DNA of 64,000 nt. Origin: Nonomuraea sp. NBC_00507. GTDB lineage: Bacteria > Actinomycetota > Actinomycetes > Streptosporangiales > Streptosporangiaceae. The stretch lies in assembly GCF_036013525.1 (NCBI RefSeq), contig NZ_CP107853.1, forward strand, positions 4,464,001 to 4,528,000, written 5' to 3'. This document shows, piece after piece, positions 17,181 through 26,404 of the stretch (position 1 is the stretch's first letter; every line of letters begins with the position of its first letter). Made by a program: the position numbers and the translations under genes. Under the pieces are notes generated by a model that did not search any database, was not told where the DNA came from, and saw only the letters and a program-made list of their open reading frames with translations.

Positions 17181-18230
17181 ATGACCGTACCTGGCATCGA
17201 CCGGCCCCGCCTGGTCCAGTGGATGGGCCGGAACGTGCCCGACGCGGGCGAGCCCCTGTCCGTCTCCCTCATCTCCGGCGGCAGGTCGAACCTGACCTAT
17301 CTGATCGAGGCCCGCGAGCGGCTGGTGGTGCTGCGTCGCCCGCCGCTCGGTCACGTGTTGCCCACCGCCCATGACATGCGGCGCGAGTGGCGCGTCATCT
17401 CCGCGCTCGCGCCGACGCCCGTGCCGGTGCCGGAGCCGGTCGCGTTCTGCGCCGACGAGGACGTGATCGGGGCGCCGTTCTATCTCATGGGGCACGTGGA
17501 CGGCACCGCCGTACGGACCAGGGAGGAGCTCGGCGACCCGGAGCCGTCGCCCGAGCGGACGCGGCGGCTGTCGGAGCGGCTGGCCGAGGTGCTGGCCGCC
17601 ATTCACGCCGTGGACTACCGCGAGGTCGGGCTGGGCGACTTCGGGCGGCCCGACGGCTACCTGGCCAGGCAGCTCGACCGGTGGTGCCAGCAGTGGGAGC
17701 GGTCGAAGACGGCCGACCTGCCGGAGTACGACCGGCTCGTGGACCGGCTGCGCAAGCGCCTGCCCGCCGGGCCGGCCGCGGGTGCCGCAGGCTCCGGCAC
17801 GCTGGTGCACGGCGACTACCGGCTGGACAACACGCTGATCCGGCTCGGCGATCTGGAGATCATGGCCGTGGTGGACTGGGAGATGTCCACGCTCGGGGAT
17901 CCGCTGGCCGATCTGGGGCTGACGCTGACGTACTGGCATGATCGCGGGGACGAGGAGCGGGCCAGGATCCCTGTGGCGGGGGACGTGACGGTCGCGCCCG
18001 GGTTCATGAACGGCGCCGAGTTCGCCGGCCATTACGCGAAGGCGTCCGGGCGGGATATTTCGGATCTCGGGTTTTATGTGGCCTTCGGTAACTTCAAGCT
18101 GGCGGTCATCGTGGAGGGTATCCACGCGCGGTTCCGGCAAGGTAAGACCGTGGGGGAGGGATTCGACGGGATCGGCTCCGCCGTGCCGACGCTGATCTCC
18201 CGCGCACACCGCATGCTCGACCAGGCCTGA
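17181..18230 (+). CDS. APH-type phosphotransferase family protein (acyl-CoA metabolism group)
   Basis: A 349-residue aminoglycoside-phosphotransferase-fold protein of the kind that accompanies acyl-CoA dehydrogenases (ACAD10/11 N-terminal type). These are thought to phosphorylate hydroxyacyl-CoA intermediates. The nucleotide-binding ISGGRSNLTYLI is at about residue 30, the catalytic HGDYRLDNTL at about 210 and VVDWEMSTLGDPLADLG at about 235. The SDR gene 91 bases downstream fits a lipid-degradation pair. A drug-resistance role is not suggested by the sequence. Confidence 0.85.
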   Translation: MTVPGIDRPRLVQWMGRNVPDAGEPLSVSLISGGRSNLTYLIEARERLVVLRRPPLGHVLPTAHDMRREWRVISALAPTPVPVPEPVAFCADEDVIGAPFYLMGHVDGTAVRTREELGDPEPSPERTRRLSERLAEVLAAIHAVDYREVGLGDFGRPDGYLARQLDRWCQQWERSKTADLPEYDRLVDRLRKRLPAGPAAGAAGSGTLVHGDYRLDNTLIRLGDLEIMAVVDWEMSTLGDPLADLGLTLTYWHDRGDEERARIPVAGDVTVAPGFMNGAEFAGHYAKASGRDISDLGFYVAFGNFKLAVIVEGIHARFRQGKTVGEGFDGIGSAVPTLISRAHRMLDQA

Positions 18231-18321
18231 CTCGAGACAGACGCGACGCGACGCAACGCCGCAGGACGAGAGTCTGAGACCGCTGACCGCACCTGACCGG
18301 ACCCCACGAGGAGCGAGCGCC

Positions 18322-19083
18322 ATGAGCACAGTTGCACTGATCACCGGAGCGGCGAGCGGCATCGGCGCCGCCACGGCGCGGCGACTGTCGGCGGGTGGCG
18401 TCAAATGCGTCCTCGTCGACCTCGACGGCGAGGGAGTCGAGCGGCTGGCCAAGGAAGTGGACGGCGCGTGGCTGGCCGCCGACGTCAGCCGAGAGGAGGC
18501 CTCGCTCGAGGCCGTGGCGCTGGCCGGGCAGCGATACGGGCGGCTGGACCTGGTGCACCTCAACGCCGGGATCTCCGGCAAAGTGGACCTGGCGGCGTTC
18601 GACGCCGAGCGCTACCGCCAGGTGATGGGCGTGAACGTGGACGGCGTGGTCTTCGGCGTACGCGCCGCCGTGCCGCTCCTGCTGCGTTCCGGCGGCGGCG
18701 CCATCGTGGTCAGCTCGTCGCTGGCCGGGCTCGTGGGCTACTCCGGCGACCCGATCTACACGATGACCAAGCACGCCGTGGTCGGACTGGTCAGGGCGCT
18801 GGCCGAGCCGCTGGCGGCGCAGAAGATCCGCATCAGCGCCGTCTGCCCGGGCTTCACGGACACGCCGCTGGTGGCCGAGTCGCGGGAGATGTTCGTCAAC
18901 GCCGGGTTCCCGCTGCTCACCGCCGAGGACGTGGCCGCCGCCGTGGAGTCCGCCTTCTACACTGACGTTCCAGGCACGCTCCTGATCGTCCAGCCCGGCA
19001 GGCAGCCGGTCCCCTATCGCTATGCCGGGGTCCCCGGCCCGGCGGGCGGGCAGCGGCCGCCGCTGGGGGACGGCGGTAGCTGA
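18322..19083 (+). CDS. Short-chain dehydrogenase/reductase
   Basis: Classical SDR of 253 residues. TGAASGIGAA near residue 8 binds NAD(P), LNAG near 76 is the structural motif, VSSSLAG supplies the catalytic Ser and YTMTK the catalytic Tyr and Lys. LVDLD after the second strand suggests NAD preference. GAGGAGCGAGCGCC just before the ATG contains the ribosome-binding site. It follows the phosphotransferase gene on the same strand and may act with it on a hydroxyacyl substrate; the actual substrate is unknown. Confidence 0.86.
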   Translation: MSTVALITGAASGIGAATARRLSAGGVKCVLVDLDGEGVERLAKEVDGAWLAADVSREEASLEAVALAGQRYGRLDLVHLNAGISGKVDLAAFDAERYRQVMGVNVDGVVFGVRAAVPLLLRSGGGAIVVSSSLAGLVGYSGDPIYTMTKHAVVGLVRALAEPLAAQKIRISAVCPGFTDTPLVAESREMFVNAGFPLLTAEDVAAAVESAFYTDVPGTLLIVQPGRQPVPYRYAGVPGPAGGQRPPLGDGGS

Positions 19084-19129
19084 ACGTCAGCCGGACGTAG
19101 ACCAACCGTAAGTCTCTTGCAAGTAGGGC

Positions 19130-19175
19130 GATTACCGTAATCAGGGCTGGGCCATGCTAGGTGCCCAGCCCTGAT
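19130..19175 (+). promoter_or_regulatory. Two dyads upstream of the glycoside hydrolase gene
   Basis: GATTAC-C-GTAATC (19130-19142) is a 6-bp perfect inverted repeat around one base. It overlaps a second dyad with arms ATCAGGGCTGGG (19140-19151) and CCCAGCCCTGAT (19164-19175), 12 perfect base pairs around a 12-base loop. The first has operator geometry. The second could be an RNA hairpin or an SDR terminator, although no T-run follows. Confidence 0.5.
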
Positions 19176-19204
19176 GACGTCCGCGACCCGTGAGGAGCGT
19201 TTCA

Positions 19205-20596
19205 GTGATTCCGACCGACGGCCGACACGCGCGCCGACGATCGCCCTGGCCCATCGCACTCGGAGCAGGGATCCTCGCGGTCGTGCTAGTGGCAGGCATC
19301 ATGGTCTATGCATCGATGCGGACCAAGTCCCGCACCGGGTTCACCGGCGCCGAGGTGGCCACGAAGGTGCCCACCGAGCCCGCGCCCCAGCTCGACCAGC
19401 CGCCGGCGCTGGAAACCTGGCCGCGCTGGGGCATCACGCACACCCAGTACAGCGCGGACAACGAGCCGCAGGACGTCGTCGAGCAGGCCAGGGGCGTGCT
19501 CGGCCGGGTCCCGATGCTGCAGAACCAGCACATCATGGGCTGGGGTGTCGGCAACCCCGAGCCGAGCCCCGGGCAGTTCAACTTCCGCGACCTCGACCGG
19601 CGGTTGAAGTTCATGGCGTCGTCGCGGGCGGTGCCGGTGATCACGCTGTGCTGTGCGCCCGACTGGATGAAGGGCGGGCAGGCCGGGCGTACGGACTGGA
19701 ACAAGAACCACACGGTCGCGCCCGAGCCCGAGCACTTCGACGACTTCGCCAAGCTGGCCGCGCGGGTGGCCAAGCAGTATCCGACGGTCAAGCACTACAT
19801 GGTGTGGAACGAGTTCAAGGGTTTCTGGGACCCGGCCACCAACCGCTGGGACGCCAAGGGCTACACCGAGCTGTACAACAAGGTCTATACGGCGCTGAAG
19901 AAGGTCAACAAGGACATCCAAGTCGGAGGCCCGTACATCCCGATCGAGAGCAACGCCCGCTCGCCCCGCCCCTCGGAGCTGAGCGGCGCGTGGGGGACGA
20001 TCGACCAGCGGGCCCTGGACGCGATCGAATACTGGATCGACCGCAAGAAGGGCGCCGACTTCATCGTGGTCGACGGCGCCTCCATGACGAACGACAAGGG
20101 GAACGTCCCCAACGACTTCGCCGCCCAGGCCAAGTTCAGCGCGATCACGACGTGGCTGCGCGAGAAGAGCGACGACCTGCCGGTGTGGTGGGCCGAGTGG
20201 TACGTGGAGCCGGAAAACGCGAACTGGTCGGAGGAAAAGCGCACGGCGGTCCAGGCGACGGCGCTGATGGAATTCGCCAAGAGCGGCGTGACCACGGCCC
20301 TGTATTGGAATCCGCAGCAGAAGGACCAGGGCGACTGCGGCGGCTGCCTATGGGCTCCGAAGGTCGGCGACGAAATGCCCATGGCCGGCCTGCTGAGCGG
20401 CTTCACGAAATGGTTCCCGACGGGTGTGCAATTGGCCGAGGTGCAGTCCTCGGACGAGCGTGTCAAGGTCCTGGGTCAGGAACGCCAGATCGTGATGGTG
20501 AACACCGCGGATGAGGAAGTGACGACGACGGTGGACGGCAAACAGGTCACCCTGGCGCCGTACGAGATCAGGTGGACGGGCAGGGGCGGCGCGTAG
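19205..20596 (+). CDS. Membrane-anchored glycoside hydrolase, GH39-like (clan GH-A)
   Basis: A 463-residue protein. A basic N-terminus and one membrane segment (PIALGAGILAVVLVAGIMVYA) place a TIM-barrel hydrolase outside the cell. The barrel carries VWNEFKGFWD with the acid/base Glu at about residue 203 and WWAEWYVEPENA with the likely nucleophile at about 331, in clan GH-A order. Xylosidase/iduronidase-type GH39 enzymes are the nearest family by feel. GTG 19205 is chosen because GAGGAG lies 7 bases upstream; a GTG at 19190 is less likely. Its place among polysaccharide genes suggests trimming of a surface glycan. Confidence 0.78.
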   Translation: MIPTDGRHARRRSPWPIALGAGILAVVLVAGIMVYASMRTKSRTGFTGAEVATKVPTEPAPQLDQPPALETWPRWGITHTQYSADNEPQDVVEQARGVLGRVPMLQNQHIMGWGVGNPEPSPGQFNFRDLDRRLKFMASSRAVPVITLCCAPDWMKGGQAGRTDWNKNHTVAPEPEHFDDFAKLAARVAKQYPTVKHYMVWNEFKGFWDPATNRWDAKGYTELYNKVYTALKKVNKDIQVGGPYIPIESNARSPRPSELSGAWGTIDQRALDAIEYWIDRKKGADFIVVDGASMTNDKGNVPNDFAAQAKFSAITTWLREKSDDLPVWWAEWYVEPENANWSEEKRTAVQATALMEFAKSGVTTALYWNPQQKDQGDCGGCLWAPKVGDEMPMAGLLSGFTKWFPTGVQLAEVQSSDERVKVLGQERQIVMVNTADEEVTTTVDGKQVTLAPYEIRWTGRGGA

Positions 20597-20629
20597 ACTC
20601 CAGGCGGGTGCGCGACGTCGCCGTCGGCG

Positions 20630-20654
20630 TCAGCTCAGCTGGAGCGGGAGCTGA
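20630..20654. terminator. Possible bidirectional terminator between convergent genes
   Basis: TCAGCTC and GAGCTGA form a 7-bp stem with an 11-base loop in the gap between the hydrolase and the convergent GNAT gene. There is no T-run, so support is mainly positional. Confidence 0.3.
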
Positions 20655-20659
20655 ACGAG

Positions 20660-21334
20660 TCACCCGTGTGAGCGTGGCCCGACGACACCCCGTGGCCGTG
20701 TCGCAGGCAGGCCGAAATGGGGGAGGCAGGCCTCCAGGTCGTGGATCTTCACCGGCACCGGGCTGGTGAAGTCGTCCCGGTCCAGGCGCAGGCGTTGCTG
20801 GATCGCCCGTCGCCCCTGGATCTGAAGCACAGACACCCCATCCGGCCGGTAGCCGAGCTTGCGGGAGACGGCGAGTGACGCCGGGTTGTCCAGGAAGGCG
20901 CTGGAGACTGCGGTCAGGGCGCCGAGGCCGGCGAAGGCCAGGTGGAGTACGGCGGCGCGCATCTCGGTGCCGAGCCCGTGACCCTGGTGGGCGCGGCCCA
21001 GCCACGAGCCCGTGTGCGCCTCCCGCGTGACGGAGAAGTCGGTGGCGGTCAGGTCCTGAGCGCCGATCACGCGGCCCTCGTGGACGACGACGAAGTTGCA
21101 GAGCCAGCTCTCGGGCTGCCAGCGCGCCATGACTCCGAGGTGGAAGCGGATGACGTTGCCCGGGAGCTCGGCGGCGGGGGCGTCGGTCCACGGCACCCCG
21201 AACGGCATGCGGCCGGGATCGTGCACGCCCTCCAGCGCCCGGTCGGCGAGCTCGTCGAGGTCGTCCAGGGAGGGGAACCGCAGTTCGAGCCGGGGCGTGG
21301 TAAGGCGCAGGTTGAAGAGAGGCCAGTGGCGCAT
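20660..21334 (-). CDS. GNAT family N-acetyltransferase (RimJ/RimL-like)
   Basis: A 224-residue acetyl-CoA-dependent acyltransferase. The family pattern is visible: LTTPRLELR at the N-terminus, then GRVIGAQDLTA. The acetyl-CoA loop reads GRAHQGHGLGTEMRAAVLHLAF, and it is followed by VSSAFLDNPASLAVSRKLGY. The last 40 residues after this core are extra and Arg/Pro-rich. Substrates of this group include ribosomal protein N-termini and small amines; none can be assigned. It is convergent with the glycoside hydrolase. Confidence 0.86.
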   Translation of the reverse strand: MRHWPLFNLRLTTPRLELRFPSLDDLDELADRALEGVHDPGRMPFGVPWTDAPAAELPGNVIRFHLGVMARWQPESWLCNFVVVHEGRVIGAQDLTATDFSVTREAHTGSWLGRAHQGHGLGTEMRAAVLHLAFAGLGALTAVSSAFLDNPASLAVSRKLGYRPDGVSVLQIQGRRAIQQRLRLDRDDFTSPVPVKIHDLEACLPHFGLPATRPRGVVGPRSHG

Positions 21335-21376
21335 GGTGGCCCATTGTTCCGGGCCCCGCCTACAAGGTCATCTCAT

Positions 21377-22585
21377 TTACGCGCGACGGCCCGGTCTGCG
21401 CCAGTACGTGAGATACCGCAGCAGCCACTCCACCGGTCCGTACCGATGGCCCTTGAGCCACCACCGGCTGTAGAGCACCTGGGCGCCGAAGATGCCGAGG
21501 GCGATCAGCACCTCCACCGGCGGGCTGACCCGGTCGACCAGTGCCAGCCCGTACCCCGTGAAGATCAGCGAGCAGATCAGCGACTGCGCCAGGTAGTTGG
21601 ACAACGCCAACCGCCCGGGCGCGGCCAGAGCCCGCCCGATCCGCGGCATAGAGGGCAACAGCCGCAGGAACGTGGCCCCGTACGCGGCCGCCAGCAGCGG
21701 GGCCGTCACCAGGTCCACCGCCTCGCCCCAGAACTTGTGCACGGTGCCGTTCCAGGCCGACAGGGTATAGAAGAACGCGCCGCCCAATCCCACCGTGAAG
21801 CCCGCCCACTGGAGCCTGCGCAGCGCCCGCGTGTGAGCGGACAGGTCACGCAGGGCGCCCAGCTTGCCGACGGCCAGGCCGATCAGGCACGCGGCCAGCA
21901 CCGCGGGCCCCTGGAAGAGCACGCGGAACATGATGATCAGCGACAGTTTGCGGACATGTTCGGAGATGATCTGCCAGACGCCGCCACCCAGGGCCGCGTC
22001 CGATCGGGCGGCGTCAGCGGCCCCGTTCGCGACCGTCCCCGACATGTCGAGGCCCGACATCGCCATCAGGGCCAGGAGCACGAAGCCGAGGGCCAGCAGG
22101 GCGGTCAGGCCGGCGGCCAGCAGGACCGCCGCCCGGGGCGTGATCCGCCGCAGCACCAGCAGCGCCACGCCCACGGCCGCGTACGTCGTCAGGATGTCTC
22201 CCGGGAACAACAACACGGCGTGCGCCAGCCCGAGCAGGAACAGCCCGGCCAGCCGCCGCAGGAACATCGGGACGAACGCGCGGCCGTGCTGGGCGGCCGA
22301 GTCGAGCTGGAGCGTGAAGCTGTAGCCGAACAGGAAAGAGAACAGCAGGTAGAACTTGTTCTCCATCAGCAGCGTCACGGTCCACCGCACGCCCCAGTCC
22401 AGCGACGAGTGGAACGCGGGCTCCGCCAGCCCGGCCATCCGGTAACCGGAGGCCAGGAAGGCGATGTTCACGACGAGGATGCCTAGGAGCGCGAAGCCGC
22501 GTAGGGCATCCACAGAAGCGATCCTGGCCGCCGCGGATGGGGCTCTTGCGTCGGACGTTGCGGAAAGTGTCTTCTGTGTCCTCAT
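21377..22585 (-). CDS. DUF418 family (YeiB-like) membrane protein
   Basis: A 402-residue protein with about ten hydrophobic segments. The N-terminal ASVDALRGFALLGILVVNI is the family signature. The DUF418 block lies at the C-terminal end, with GRLALSNYLAQSLICSLIFTGYG and SRWWLKGHRYGPVEWLLRYLTYW. Members are often found near acyltransferases and transport genes; the function is not established. It begins only 42 bases past the end of the 1258-residue polysaccharide protein, so it may be the last gene of that transcript. Confidence 0.85.
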   Translation of the reverse strand: MRTQKTLSATSDARAPSAAARIASVDALRGFALLGILVVNIAFLASGYRMAGLAEPAFHSSLDWGVRWTVTLLMENKFYLLFSFLFGYSFTLQLDSAAQHGRAFVPMFLRRLAGLFLLGLAHAVLLFPGDILTTYAAVGVALLVLRRITPRAAVLLAAGLTALLALGFVLLALMAMSGLDMSGTVANGAADAARSDAALGGGVWQIISEHVRKLSLIIMFRVLFQGPAVLAACLIGLAVGKLGALRDLSAHTRALRRLQWAGFTVGLGGAFFYTLSAWNGTVHKFWGEAVDLVTAPLLAAAYGATFLRLLPSMPRIGRALAAPGRLALSNYLAQSLICSLIFTGYGLALVDRVSPPVEVLIALGIFGAQVLYSRWWLKGHRYGPVEWLLRYLTYWRRPGRRA

Positions 22586-22627
22586 CGAGTGACATCATTC
22601 CGCACATCCTGAGCGTTTCCTGTGAAT

Positions 22628-25600
22628 TCAGTTATTTTGTGCGATATAGATGAACCGCTCGACGATCACCGCGAAGGCCACCACGAACGCGGGAACCGCC
22701 AGGTAGAGCAGCCGCCTGCGGGCCTTTCTGGCCCGGTTCGGGCCGTTCAGCCGGATGACCTCGTAGCCGAACAGCGCGACCCATGTCACACCCAGCGCGC
22801 CGATGCCCACCGGCGTCCAGGGTGAGGTGGGGTCGCCGCGCCCCGCGTACGGGTTCGGCTCGGGGATCTCCGTGCCGCGGACGAACGTCTTCCACGTGTA
22901 GAGCGCCGCGTCCGCGTTCGAGTAGACCCGCTTCAGGTCCGGCGAGGCGTCCAGCGCCGCGCGGAACCTCTCCCCCCAGTCCGCCGGGAAACCCTCGTTG
23001 AGCTGCAGGTAGCTCACCTGGCCGCGGCTCACCATGAGGTAAGAGTTCCGTGGCGAGTCCTTCAGTTTCTTGACCGCGTCCGCGATCTTCGTCGGGTCCT
23101 TGTGCACGAGGGCCTGCAGGTTGAAGCTGACGATCTCGACGTCCCGCTCGCCCCACGGCATGGTGGGCGTGACCTCGGGGCCCTCCTTCGGCACCAGATA
23201 GATCACCCTGGCGCTGGGCTTGTCGTGCTCGTAGACGTAGTGCATGGCGCCGACCTCGCCGGCGGTGACCCGCTCGAACTTCTCGTTGCCATACCTGGCC
23301 AGCAGGAACGTGAACGCGAACAACACCGCGAAGCAGGCCGCGAGCACGACCGAGAGCTTCTTCGTGAGCTGCGGGTTGAACCGCACGTTCCGCTTGCGCA
23401 GCGGCACGGTCTCCTCACGCACGTCGGCGCTATCGGCCGGCAGGTTCGGGAAGAACGCGTACGCGGCCAGCAGACAGGCGCCGGGCAGCGCGAACATGTA
23501 GATCCGCAGCCCGATCTCGCCGCCGTAGCTCTGCAGGCCGAGCGCCAGCACCGGCACGCACAGCAGGATCAGCGCCGACCGGTCGAACACCCCGCGCCGC
23601 AACCGCCTGAACAGGCCGGCCGCGGCGAGGCTGAGGATGACCACGAGGATGCCGAGGCGGGCCTGCAGCACCATCGCGTGCGCCGGGTCGCTGCCCTCGA
23701 TCCGGTCGCCGGTGTTGCTGCGCAGGTTCTGCAGGATGTTGCCCAGGCCGCCGAAGATCGCGTCGATCTGGCTCGCCCAGAACCCGACCGTCATGTAGCT
23801 GATCCAGGCCAGCACCACCAGTCCGAGGGCGAACGGCAGCGCCCACGTCAGCGAGGTCCGCTTGAAGATCAGGAACGCGGTCACCACGCCGAGCATCATG
23901 AACGGCGTGATCTGGTGCGAGGCCACCGACGCGAAGAACAACGCCAGCAACATCATCAGCATGAGCAACTTGTCGGCGCGGTACGTGCCGGTGTTGGCCA
24001 GCTCGCCCGGCGTCATCGCATCCAGCTTGCCCAGCAGCTTGCGCAGGCCCTTGGTCGGGATCGGCTTGGTCCGCGGCTCCACCCGCCCGAACCAGCGCAG
24101 CAGGATCGCCACGAACGCCAGATAGAGCGCGAACGTGAAGCCCTGCGGCGAGAAGTAGTCCTGCCCGATCCACTGCACCAGCACGAATAGCAGCGCCGCG
24201 AACCACCGTGCGCGCGTGGTCGCCACAACCTGGCGCAGGATCAGCACGAACGGGAGCAGGTAGAGCAGGTTGGACAGAAGCGGCGTCCACATCAGGATCG
24301 GCGTCAGGTCGGTGATGCCGGCGGCCTTCGTCACGAACGCGAACAACGCGAAGAAGCCCGGCCAGCCCATGCGGGCGTCGATGCTGATGGCGGTCTCGCC
24401 GGTTCTGCTGATGAACTCGACGAAACCGGCATGGATGTAGGCAGTGGGGAAGCGCGGCTCGGTCGCCACCAGGGCGCCCGCGCCGTGCAGGGCGAACGTG
24501 ATGGCGGCGATCTGGAACAGGAGCAGGAACTTGCGGTCCGTGCTCTGGGCGACCGTGACGAAGAACGACACGATCATGATGAGAATGGCGATGAAGGCCG
24601 TGGCCGGGAGCGCCGAGATCAGGCCCAGGCCGTCGATGTCATTGGGATCCACGCCGCGCAGGGGTCCCGCGGGGACCTTGAGGGCGAGGATGTACATGAG
24701 CAGGCCCTCAAGGACCAGCAGGACGGGCAGCCACTTGGGGGCACTGGCGATCAGCGCGCCGATACGGCCGCCGGCGAGGCGCGGCCTGGGGGCCGCCGCC
24801 TGCTGCGGCACGGCTTGCTGAGGGTGCTGCGGCATGACTTGCTGTGGGAGTGCCTGCTGCGGCCTGGCTTGCTGAGGGTGGCCCTGCCGGGGCGGCACGC
24901 CCCGAGGGGCTCCTGGAGACACGCCCGGGACTCCCGGGCCCTGCGGCGGCGGCCCCATGGGCTGCACCAATGCGCCCAGCCCGCCAGAACCGGGCCTCCC
25001 AGAGGCCGGTCCGGCTCCGGCAGGTCCGCCTCCGGCAGGTCCGCCTCCGGCAGGTCCGCCTCCGGCAGGTCTGCCTCCGGCAGGTCCGCCTCCGGCAGGT
25101 CGGCCAACGGCCTGCCCGCCACCGGCCGGTCCGCCAGCGGTCGCTTCGCCGGACGGCCCGCCGGCAGTCGGCTGTTCGCCGGATGGCCCGCCGGCGGTCG
25201 GCTTCCCCGACCGGTCGGCCGGGGTAGGCGTGCCGGTGGGCGACGCGCCGCTGACCGGTCCTTTGGTCGCCGGTCCGACGGTGGGCAACTTCGCGGTCGG
25301 CGCTTCAGCGGGTGTGCCTGCGCTGGACGTGCCTCCGGTCGCTGTAGCCCCGCTGGGTGTGGCTGCGCCGGCGGTGCCTCCGGTCACTGCAGTCCCGCCG
25401 GACGGGGCGCCAGTGGGTGGTGCTTCGGCGGGCAGCGCGTTCGTGGGAACTGTCCCGGCACCAGGAGGCGCGTCAATGCCCGCCTCGCCGTCGGACGCCT
25501 CCCCAGCCGACGCTCCCCTGGCACCGGCCGTGCCCTTGGCCTCGGGTGTCCCCTTCGCCGTGGGTGTCCCCTTCGAGGTCGGCGTGCCCTTCGGGGTGGG

Positions 25601-26404
25601 CGTGCCCTTCGCAGTGGGCCTGCCCTTGGCGGCGGGTGTCGTCTCGCTGGGCGGCGTCGGCCCGCTGGCCGGCGTGTCCTTGGGGGTGGACGTCCCCTTG
25701 GCGGTCGGCGTTCCCTTGGCGGTGGATGTCCCCTTGGCGGTCGGCGCCCCCTTGGGGGCGGGCTCCTCCTCGGCGGGCGCACCGGTCGTCGACGCGCCCT
25801 TGGACGCGCCCGTCTTCGCACCCGCAGCCCCCTGCGACGCGCCCTGCTGCGGCCCGCTGGTCGGCTTGGCGCCGCCGGCAGGCTGTGGCCCGCTGGGCGG
25901 CTGGGTGCGCAGGCCCGGGTTGGTCGGCGTATTGGCGTCCGAACCGGCCGCCTTCGTCCCCGCTGGCGCCTCAGGAGCGCCGGCCTCAGGAGCGCCGCCC
26001 ACGGCAGCACCGGTCCCGGTCTCCGAAGGGTCGCCGTCAGGCCGTTGGACGGGCATCGAGACGGTCCCGGCGGCCCCCGGGTCCGCTTCCTCCGCCGTCG
26101 GCGGGCGGCCGATGTGGAGGGACGGCCCGGGAATCCGGAACGTCGTGGTCTGGTCCGCGGCGGACTCGTCCGTGGCAGCAGAGTCCTCAGCCGCGCCCTC
26201 ATCCACCTCCGCGGAGGCAGGCTCCTTGTCGAACGTCAGCTTCGGGATCACCCCGGTAGCTTCCGGATCGAAAGGCACGTCTGAATCCTCGTTTCCTCTT
26301 GGCTCGGGAGCTCCGCTCCCCTCTCCGTCCTCACGCACGTCCGAGGAGCCCGTCATCCCCGTGGTCATGCCATCGCCGTCCCGTTGCCTCACGTTGACCA
26401 TCAT
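22628..26404 (-). CDS. Polysaccharide polymerase/GT-C-like membrane protein with long low-complexity N-terminus
   Basis: A 1258-residue protein in two parts. Residues 1 to about 560 are disordered and rich in Pro, Ala, Gly and Thr, with runs of KGTPTAKGT type and PAGGG repeats. From about 560 there are some 14 membrane segments, a large outside segment (about 1040-1185) and a last helix pair, a layout seen in GT-C glycosyltransferases and Wzy-type polymerases. No catalytic motif was firmly identified. ATG 26404 overlaps the flippase stop as ATGA, so the genes are coupled. It may extend or polymerise the exported glycan. Confidence 0.72.
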   Translation of the reverse strand: MMVNVRQRDGDGMTTGMTGSSDVREDGEGSGAPEPRGNEDSDVPFDPEATGVIPKLTFDKEPASAEVDEGAAEDSAATDESAADQTTTFRIPGPSLHIGRPPTAEEADPGAAGTVSMPVQRPDGDPSETGTGAAVGGAPEAGAPEAPAGTKAAGSDANTPTNPGLRTQPPSGPQPAGGAKPTSGPQQGASQGAAGAKTGASKGASTTGAPAEEEPAPKGAPTAKGTSTAKGTPTAKGTSTPKDTPASGPTPPSETTPAAKGRPTAKGTPTPKGTPTSKGTPTAKGTPEAKGTAGARGASAGEASDGEAGIDAPPGAGTVPTNALPAEAPPTGAPSGGTAVTGGTAGAATPSGATATGGTSSAGTPAEAPTAKLPTVGPATKGPVSGASPTGTPTPADRSGKPTAGGPSGEQPTAGGPSGEATAGGPAGGGQAVGRPAGGGPAGGRPAGGGPAGGGPAGGGPAGAGPASGRPGSGGLGALVQPMGPPPQGPGVPGVSPGAPRGVPPRQGHPQQARPQQALPQQVMPQHPQQAVPQQAAAPRPRLAGGRIGALIASAPKWLPVLLVLEGLLMYILALKVPAGPLRGVDPNDIDGLGLISALPATAFIAILIMIVSFFVTVAQSTDRKFLLLFQIAAITFALHGAGALVATEPRFPTAYIHAGFVEFISRTGETAISIDARMGWPGFFALFAFVTKAAGITDLTPILMWTPLLSNLLYLLPFVLILRQVVATTRARWFAALLFVLVQWIGQDYFSPQGFTFALYLAFVAILLRWFGRVEPRTKPIPTKGLRKLLGKLDAMTPGELANTGTYRADKLLMLMMLLALFFASVASHQITPFMMLGVVTAFLIFKRTSLTWALPFALGLVVLAWISYMTVGFWASQIDAIFGGLGNILQNLRSNTGDRIEGSDPAHAMVLQARLGILVVILSLAAAGLFRRLRRGVFDRSALILLCVPVLALGLQSYGGEIGLRIYMFALPGACLLAAYAFFPNLPADSADVREETVPLRKRNVRFNPQLTKKLSVVLAACFAVLFAFTFLLARYGNEKFERVTAGEVGAMHYVYEHDKPSARVIYLVPKEGPEVTPTMPWGERDVEIVSFNLQALVHKDPTKIADAVKKLKDSPRNSYLMVSRGQVSYLQLNEGFPADWGERFRAALDASPDLKRVYSNADAALYTWKTFVRGTEIPEPNPYAGRGDPTSPWTPVGIGALGVTWVALFGYEVIRLNGPNRARKARRRLLYLAVPAFVVAFAVIVERFIYIAQNN
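25006..25140 (-). repeat. 15-bp tandem repeat encoding PAGGG
   Basis: The unit CAGGTCCGCCTCCGG (plus strand) occurs five times in a row at 25021-25095, one copy with a C-to-T change. It is flanked by degenerate copies before 25021 and after 25096. On the coding strand it gives a Pro-Ala-Gly-Gly-Gly type pentapeptide. Such repeats change copy number easily and always keep the reading frame. Confidence 0.9.
25530..25770 (-). repeat. Degenerate repeat encoding KGTPTAKGT-type motifs
   Basis: About a dozen degenerate copies of a 15- to 18-base unit encode Lys-Gly-Thr-Pro/Ser-Thr-Ala/Pro in the disordered N-terminal region of the 1258-residue protein. The protein motif is regular, while the DNA copies have diverged more than the PAGGG array. 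Confidence 0.75.

Noticed and set aside
17181..18230. Aminoglycoside resistance kinase
   Set aside because: The motifs match the acyl-CoA-linked phosphotransferase group, and an SDR gene follows; resistance enzymes differ in the substrate-binding half.
25006..25140. Regular 15-bp units considered as a CRISPR array
   Set aside because: There are no spacers, the units are contiguous and in frame with a protein, and no cas gene is near.
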